Source of the DNA: Enoplolaimus lenunculus
Taxonomy: Eukaryota; Nematoda; Enoplea; Enoplida; Thoracostomopsidae
Reading direction: 5' to 3'
Length of the DNA: 64,000 nucleotides
Assembly (NCBI GenBank): GCA_030248215.1
Contig: JASANG010002365.1
Location: 186,001 to 250,000 of the forward strand
The translations under genes were made by a program, and so were the position numbers. Position 1 is the stretch's first letter, and the number at the start of each line of letters is the position of its first letter. The notes beneath the pieces are model-generated. The model had not been told where the DNA came from. It searched no databases and saw nothing but the letters and a program-made list of their open reading frames with translations. Shown here one piece after another: positions 57,046 through 64,000 of this stretch.

Positions 57046-60000
57046 TCATTTCAAACGCTGAACGACAACAGCATTCAACAGACCCTCACTTTCGAGCGTT
57101 TGCGATTCATCAGTTAATTCCTGGCGCGGAAATGTAGTCATGAGCACAAATTCACGATTGCTATAGTCGGGTCGGGCTCTAAAATATGCAAACTAAAAGT
57201 TGTTGACTCTTATATCATATTGTGTAGTAAGTATAGAGTCACAAAGTTTCAGCCACAAAAGCAATCGATTAAGACATGAGAACGTCTTCGAACGAACAAA
57301 GGTGTGTTCCCTAATGCGCCGCAATATGTGTTAACAGTTATTAAAATTGTCTTTTGCAGTCTTTGCCCTAATATAAAAGTAGTGTTTGACTACTTACTTC
57401 ATTATTGCATCACGTATATCAGAAATCCTATGGCTATTATTGAATCGTAAACACAATCTAAAATTTATAAAAAAACAATTGCTATTTTGTCACTAAAAAA
57501 ATCTGAAATTTTTAACTTTCAAAATCTAAGACACCTCAATAATTAAATATTACAAACAAAAGAAACAGCTTATAACTTAATTATGCAGTAAACATAAATG
57601 ATTGTATACGTATCAGGGATCGACCGGAAATTAAATTTATCGGAAACAGGATAGTAACGTTTCTACCGGAACCAGATGTTAACCGTACATAAGATATACA
57701 TTAGTGCACTGTTGGAAATACTTAAGTTGTGTCACAATATAACGTTAGTTGTTTACTGATTTAAATTGATTGTTGGCTTGAATTGTTCATTTAACTTCAG
57801 TGACACTTGTTGACCTGCCCGGAAACGTGATCGCAGCAAAATATCTAACACATCCACAAGCGAAAAGCAATTTATAGTAGTTGGGACCACAACCGTACAT
57901 ATCTGACAGCCAGTAGTTTTGTATAGGACACCTGAACCGCCTACGGATATTGGTTTCTTGCAGAATATTAAACCGGAACCGCAAATCCGGTCGGTCCCTG
58001 TTACCTACACAGAAAAACTCAAAACTCAACTCAACGTATCATAACTAATCAGCTTTAAAAATATTAACACACCTAGCTCCATCGGCAAGTCGTATTTGGA
58101 TGGCTGCAACTGGCTGCGTTTCGTCAACATCAATTTTCGGTATTTCTATAGGTTCACGGCCAAAACTGGAAGTTGTTTCCCCGGCTGTTACACTACTGCT
58201 ACTACTGCCTGCGGCGCCTTCAACATTAGGTACAATACTGAAAACAAAAAAGTTACTATTATTGACGCCTTACGAAAGTTAAAATTTCTCAAAGCCATTA
58301 TTGAAGCTATCGAAATTCTCAGTGCAAAAGCCAAAACCTGCAATATTTTGGCTATAATTGGAACAGCTGTGAAGGGTTAATTTGCATGGCGCAACTACCA
58401 GTAGTTATACGATCTGAATTTTCGGTACAACATCACTACAAATCATAAGGCGTTTTTGTATCGCAATAATAGCCAAAGCCAGAATTGACCAGCTAATGCG
58501 CTATTGCATGGTGCAAGATGCACCAACGCACGTTGTGTTTTGGCTCAACTCCGTTAACTTTTGGGGGTCGATATTATCGGAAGCAAGCAATATGTATATG
58601 GCGTTTATAAGTATAATTGGAGCAATCAACTCTATGTTTATCACACAAAAGGAAGACAAACGGTCATGTGTACTTCCAGAATTGAGGTGAATGACGAGGA
58701 GGGGTAAGCAAAAACGCAAAGCGTGCTGGGTGTATTCCATTCTACACAGAATGTATTCAGGTGAATACTCTGCTGCACAATAGACATTATTCACTCTTGG
58801 TCAAAGCATTGTGTTTATACATTTCATGTTAATAAACATTACTTACCCGCCCAATGTCTGGCCACTACCAGAAAATGGTTTCATCGGTGGAGGTTTGAAA
58901 TTTTCGCTATCGTGATTTTCAATGTCGACATTGATCTTATCATGGGGATACTGACGTATCAACTCGCTCGGTATCTCGCTGCAATAGATGTTTTTTTGCG
59001 CAATGGGCAATGACAAACTGCTTCATTGATTTACAAACTCACGATCTCAACAGTGTTGGCCGACTGTAAGCACAACACAATATAAACCTTTTAGTGAGAG
59101 CGCAATGTTGATCAATTTACTCAGAGAACTCGTTGTAACATTTAGAGAATGTAAACGGTGAATTTAGTTATAATGTTAAAGATAAACATTGAACACGATT
59201 GTCGTAGAATAACGAGCATCGGAATAAAATTCGAACAGGGCCTGAACAGACACTTCACCGTAATTTCATCCGTAAGTGTCAAGTCCGATGGAGCCCTGCT
59301 TATCACGTAACCACACAACTACCAGTGGTTGTAACTTATAAGGTTTATGTTTTCATTCTTACCCTGCCATCACACTTGCCAGGAACATTTTTGATCGCAA
59401 ATCGTTGTAGTCCCGAAGTTCGCCGTCGTCTAAGCTGAATCCATTTTTCCACATTTTGAGAACAACCGTAACATCAGCACGGCCGCCAGTAGCTCCACCA
59501 GACAGAGATCCGCTTGAAGCTCCTGCTGCATTTGCGCCTGCCACATCTTGGCCAACATACTGTGTTTCGCTTTCGTCTGAGCCTAGTTTATAACCGCCAC
59601 CTAAAAGTAATTTCGTTAACAGCACAAATAAACTGGTGCATAGTGTACTTGACTACGACCATTCAAAAGAGCAATCATTTACCAGAAAAAGGCATGTAAT
59701 AAGATTTCAGTGACAGTAAGAATAAACTGCCTAACCACCTCCAGCAAAATAATGACGCCGATTAAAACAAACACATAAATCATCCGTGCAACCTTAATTA
59801 TTAAACACATGAAGGTGCGTATCTATGCTCACCGGAGAAATATTTTGGTTTAGTTTCCTTTTGCCGTTGTTCAGGAGTGACCTCTTCTGCACCATGCCTA
59901 CAAAACAAAAAACAGATCACCTGTTGAAAAACAGTATATCTGCAAAAGCAAATAAAATGCTATTTAAAACTTATATTACACATCATAATATAAAATACGC

Positions 60001-60596
60001 AAAGGCACTTTGATTTTGATACAATCTACAAGTAAAACGGTCACCGTTCTCTGCACTACAGTACAGACAGACCTGATGAGATAGTTTAGATCACAAAACG
60101 TTGCCCTGTTAAAACGAACATGGTACAAAATAGAGCAGTTCATTACTCTATCACAAACGCTCACGCTCTGGCTTGCTGGAAAACTTTTTTGATCAAATCA
60201 TTCGGGTTTTGTTTTCCTGACGGCCCTAACACTTCTTGGCCGCTGAAAAAAATCAAATTTGCAAGCAAAATAAAAAACATATTGTGTACTCTGGTGATGA
60301 GCCGACATCAGAATGTTTGTCGATGCCGATTGATTGACACATCCCTAGTGTAGTTAGCATATACTCTAAAAATTTTAGGGTGGGAACCCCTATCTATGAT
60401 CAAAATATTTTTCAATTTTTTTGCAAAAAATATTGTTGCGGTGGGGCTCCTCATTGGGAAATTGGGGGTGTGGGGAGGTTACTGCTCCGGCTTTGAGCAC
60501 ACAAGTTTACTCAGAACAACTATGCATGTTACGATTGATGTCGTAAACTATGTTTAACGTTCAACAAAACACACTTTGTACAATAATTAACCATTC

Positions 60597-60672
<76 letters not shown>

Positions 60673-61755
60673 GCATAATACGTATTATTCTAACATAGAA
60701 ACGCACAAATTTGGTCTGGTTTCTGACAGTCAGCTTAATTGTGTTACGTTCCTATTAATTAATTAATTAAACGCGTTAGCTTTTAGTTGACGCGTGTCAC
60801 CTTTTTTCTGAGCCTCCAACGTAAAACGCCTGTTTATCTTCATCTTCATCTGATGATGCTTGTGGATTTTTATCTTTGTGCTCACCATCAAACAACGTTG
60901 CTATTCTGAAATATGGCAAGTTCGTTGATTCCAACAATGTCACAAATTCCACTGATAGCAGTGGTATATATACGTATATATAATAGAAACAAAGAACCGA
61001 AATAAAATTAAACTCTTCCACTAGAAAAAACAGCAAATTCAACAAATCTTTACGCACTTTTTGGACATATTCGCTTCGTCAGGACGTTGTTTAGCAGAAG
61101 GCGAACTACTGTCATCAAAGTCAACACAGGTGCCTTCAGCACGACTTTTCGTTGCACCAGATGAGATTTCTGAACTATAATCGACTTGGTCTGCACTATT
61201 TGAAGCTATTTCGTTAATGAACTCCACGTCAACCGTATCACTATCGCCAGTATTTTCAAAGAATGCTGCTAGCGCAACCTGTTGTTAAATAAGAAGACTT
61301 CTAATACACAGAATAAAATTTCAAAAATCTCAAGCTTCTCACAGTAAAGTAAAAAATAAAAAATCGAAGCTAGCAATTAATTTTAATTAAAAACATATAC
61401 GTATATATTTTGCAATACTTTGATCAGTGCAAAAATTTCAAAGCCATTTCCCGAAAACATTTTGTTCCGATTCCGGTAAATTGATATTATGCATGGTAAC
61501 AACTGTGCCGAATTTGTATGCTATATCGGATTTACGTGACATTCAGCTTCAGTAAAATTGTACTATACGGCTCCGGTACTCGGTCAAAATATTATCAGGT
61601 CGATCCCCGCGTGATCACTTCCCTTGTATAAGGCATTTGATGTAGTATGTATATACCTGAATATCGCCACCTGCGGACTCGAGAAAAAACTTTGCGCGAG
61701 ATTTGTCAGCACCGGATATTTCACAAAATGTATTAATCAAAGAATCGTCGTCCAT
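57046..61755 (-). CDS. nsfl1c: p47/NSFL1C, p97 (VCP) cofactor (10 exons)
   Basis: Adaptor of the AAA+ ATPase p97 in Golgi and ER membrane fusion and ubiquitin handling. Exons (minus): 61755-61657, 61278-61058, 60905-60801, 60242-60165, 59897-59833, 59600-59363, 58978-58847, 58237-58073, 57457-57398, 57178-57046; 431 residues, frame closed, all GT-AG. Domains: N-terminal UBA ([20 protein letters not shown], residues 1-45); acidic linker with the conserved [14 protein letters not shown] domain about 231-295 ([20 protein letters not shown], then [12 protein letters not shown] and NVDIENHD); [13 protein letters not shown] about 355-431 ([56 protein letters not shown] at the end, containing the TFPR loop that docks on p97). 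About 60 residues longer than human p47 (370), mostly in linkers, including a Gly/Ala/Ser stretch before SEP. Confidence 0.96.
58690..58800. mobile_element. Family I right-end fragment in p47 intron 7
   Basis: AAAACGCAAAGCGTGCTGGG then ACATTATTCACTCTTGG, matching family I right ends. Left part not recognised. Confidence 0.6.
60604..60671. repeat. (TA)n microsatellite in p47 intron 3
   Basis: About 33 uninterrupted TA units. Confidence 0.95.
61430..61610. other. Family E/F traces in p47 intron 1
   Basis: GTTCCGATTCCGGTAAATTG and GGCTCCGGTACTCGGTCAAA with GTCGATCCCCG at the end suggest a decayed E/F element. A similar trace is at 57618-57690 in intron 8. Confidence 0.4.
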
Positions 61756-62435
61756 CAATTTGAGAACACATTAGTAATATTTTATGCACGTATCTATCCT
61801 TAGCCTTATAAAAACTGCTGTAGATAATAACGTTGCTCATGTATGGATTTGTCCTCAGGTGAGGGTCTACTCGGGCCAAACCTTTCACACACGACTGTTT
61901 GCGACAGCCGCGATCTCACGTGCAGTTTCCGTCCGTAGTGCGCGAGAAGCAGGGCTCAGCAGCCACCCATACCGAACCTGTTTTGGCGTGCAGCCCATCG
62001 GTACATTATTCTATCAGGATAACCAGTCGCCATGGTGCAAAGCGGAACAGGATTATACCAGAATCGAAATCGGTACTACAGAGTTTGTGACTAAACAGAT
62101 AATTTGTATTAACAAGTGTAATATTTATTTAGGGCGTCTGTTGGTTGGCAACAATTCGCACAAACTTCGCATGAACAAATTGGTATTGATAAGTTAACTC
62201 CGAAATCAATTTAATGGATATATAAATGATACACAATTTTTGTGCAACATACCACAACAAGTAGGCCTAAAATAAAATTTCAAACTTTCGATTCCCAATC
62301 TAACCGGAACCGGAATTCCCGTTGCACCCTGCCAGTCGCCACAAGTGACTACCGAATTGTGCGCCACTACGACGCACAACATGCCTTGTTTATCTGCAAT
62401 TTATACCGGAGAACCAACGTAATATAATGTTGTGG

Positions 62436-62516
62436 AATTGGCGATAATCGACTCAGCGGTAGAGAGTTTGCCAAAGAATCGTAGGTCGCTAATTCGAACC
62501 TACCCGTAATCCGCTT
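62436..62516 (+). ncRNA. Degenerate tRNA-like sequence
   Basis: CGACTCAGCGGTAGAGAG resembles an A box with D loop, and GTCGCTAATTCGAACCTACC a T arm with B box. Stems are imperfect, so it is a tRNA pseudogene or SINE head. Confidence 0.45.
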
Positions 62517-62792
62517 TTCCAGATATAGTAAAAAGGCCTTAAGTTTACAATCCTAAAACGCGAGTTGGACACGGTATCGAGTCGAAATGGGATGGACAAA
62601 CAAGGGATGAGCTTTTGTCATAATATGGCGATGCATGGAGACAACATAAACCTCATGCTGATGCTGCACAGCGGTTAAAATACTTAAGCTTATGTAGTGC
62701 CTCTTATGCACCAGCAGTAAAGACATGGAAGAACAAAGATGCATGTGTATGGTTCTTATAATGCATAAAAAAGAAAAACTCGGCAATCATTG

Positions 62793-62865
62793 CGAGGCGG
62801 CGTGGCACAGCGGTGGTGCACTAAACTTTGGCCATGGGTCATGGGATCGAAACCTCATAAGAACG
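62793..62865 (+). ncRNA. tRNA-derived SINE head or tRNA pseudogene
   Basis: A box TGGCACAGCGG at 62803-62813 and B box GGATCGAAACC at 62844-62854, 30 bases apart, as in tRNA genes. The flanking arms do not close an acceptor stem. No poly-A or second boundary is clear. Confidence 0.55.
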
Positions 62866-64000
62866 CACCTCATTTTCAGCCGCAACCACTCAACTTTTAA
62901 CTGTCGTACGCGTGCCTACCCAACTTATCACTAGGAATGTGCACATTAATCGGCATCGGTAATAATCGGCACTGTTCGATAGCAGCCAGCAGGAATGCTA
63001 TCAGATTTATTTCTGGGCGCATATCAGTGTGTCTGGTCAAGAAAACTGTTAGCTCTCTTGTGTCCAAATTATTTCCCAGTTTCTTTGACAAGGTACCTAG
63101 CCCAAACGCCGGCAAGTTCGTCTCAAACACTCGGTAGTATAATACATTAAAACAGCAGGAGCGGCCCAGTTGCACACCATTTAACGAAAACCAGCAAGTT
63201 CCTGCAAGTACAGCCAACATGACCTTGCATACTATCGCGAGAACAACCAGCATGCTACCCTAGCTATATCAACACGGTTCATAAATGTTTTACAGGGTGC
63301 TTTCGTGTGAAATTTAGTTCAAACAAATAACTACCGATGTGCAAGCATGGCCGAGCACGAACTTATGGTCAAAAATTTGCGATGGGATAGTGGGTTTTGG
63401 CATGTTGAAAATTGGTTATGAAATCTTTCGTCCGAGCAAATTGCTTTGTGCAGATTATCTTATCTTTTGAAAACTGGCGTAGGGCGCTATTTGCAAGTAA
63501 ACAAGTACAAATTTTCGTACGATGAAATAGAACTGTTGTAAATGCGCAAGGTTTTCTAGAAACGTACATTTTAAGATTTCTCACTTCTTTCAGTTGCCAG
63601 TTGCTTTGTAGTTGAACACATCCACTTGTATTAATTGGATTATACTTATCGCAGTCGTTAGTTTTCAGCTACATGTTGTACGCTCAAGAAATTTTTTGTC
63701 TTATAAATGATGGTTCGTTTTTCATACATGAGAAGTTTGCCCTTGTTCATTTTGCAAGATATACATAGCTAAGTCAATATTTGTGCATATCACAAACAAT
63801 TGAAGTTCATTGTCATTGTAACGCTATCAATAGATGATTTAGAAAATTTTTATTTATAATCGGGTGAAGAAGAAGGCGATCTTTACGATGTTTATCAAAT
63901 GAAAAGCACCGTGTAGCAAATGGAATTCCGATTCTTGTGAATTAAATTTCAATACCGGTTTCGATTAAATTAAGTGCCGTTTTGCTTGGCAGCCTGTTGT

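Larger units (their letters stand above)
61756..64000. other. Upstream of p47; no supported gene
   Basis: Contains tRNA-like segments (listed separately) and an ATG-initiated minus-strand frame of 118 codons at 63253-62897 without a known domain. 63254-64000 holds nothing recognised. The p47 promoter should lie just above 61755; no TATA box is obvious. Confidence 0.4.

Noticed and set aside
62436-62865. Functional tRNA genes
   Set aside because: A and B boxes are present but acceptor and T stems do not pair properly, so they are listed only as tRNA-like.
1-64000. Retroviral, LTR or Polinton-type elements
   Set aside because: No long terminal repeats, gag/pol-type domains, capsid or envelope motifs were recognised; the only RNase H sequence belongs to a LINE.

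Overview
This is an AT-rich animal nuclear window with short exons, GT-AG introns and dense non-autonomous transposons. It holds five protein-coding genes, all assembled by reading splice sites and keeping the frame across every junction: two tandem phospholipid scramblase paralogues (+, about 11.8-17.2 kb and 20.6-27.6 kb), the ribosomal WD-repeat protein RACK1 (-, 35.1-40.3 kb), a membrane-anchored sulfotransferase-like protein (+, 49.1-54.9 kb) and the p97/VCP cofactor p47/NSFL1C (-, 57.0-61.8 kb). The proteins are clearly metazoan. The compact invertebrate intron pattern and the abundance of MITEs would suit a tunicate or another marine invertebrate, but I cannot name the species.

Layout. 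1-10.4 kb has no gene. It carries MITE families with TTAGGC/CCTAAG-like cores and a satellite of about 80 copies of a 50-bp unit (6.3-10.3 kb). The scramblase pair follows, with identical intron phases. Intron 1 of the second copy holds two 5'-truncated LINE copies, and its intron 4 holds a tandem array of about 155 bp units. 27.6-35.1 kb is a transposon graveyard. RACK1 has seven exons. The 8.8 kb between RACK1 and the sulfotransferase gene is packed with foldback elements, some nested three deep, plus a cluster of CATATG palindromes. The sulfotransferase and p47 genes converge, separated by a piggyBac-like MITE repeated in tandem. The last 2 kb has only tRNA-like fragments.

The genes form no operon. 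Scramblase B and RACK1 converge, RACK1 and the sulfotransferase gene diverge, and the sulfotransferase and p47 genes converge. Every transposon except the LINE copies is short and non-coding. Target-site duplications visible in the sequence allow tentative assignment: 8 bp (families A, E/F, N: hAT-like), TA (C, D: Tc1/mariner-like), TTAA (H: piggyBac-like) and TAA (G: PIF/Harbinger-like). No intact transposase, retrovirus-like element, CRISPR array or rRNA gene was seen. The most unusual observations are the TTAA-flanked MITE carrying tRNA-type A and B boxes, the D-in-C-in-A nest, the duplicated decoy splice acceptor in scramblase A, and the homotypic palindrome cluster. Family letters used below are my own labels.
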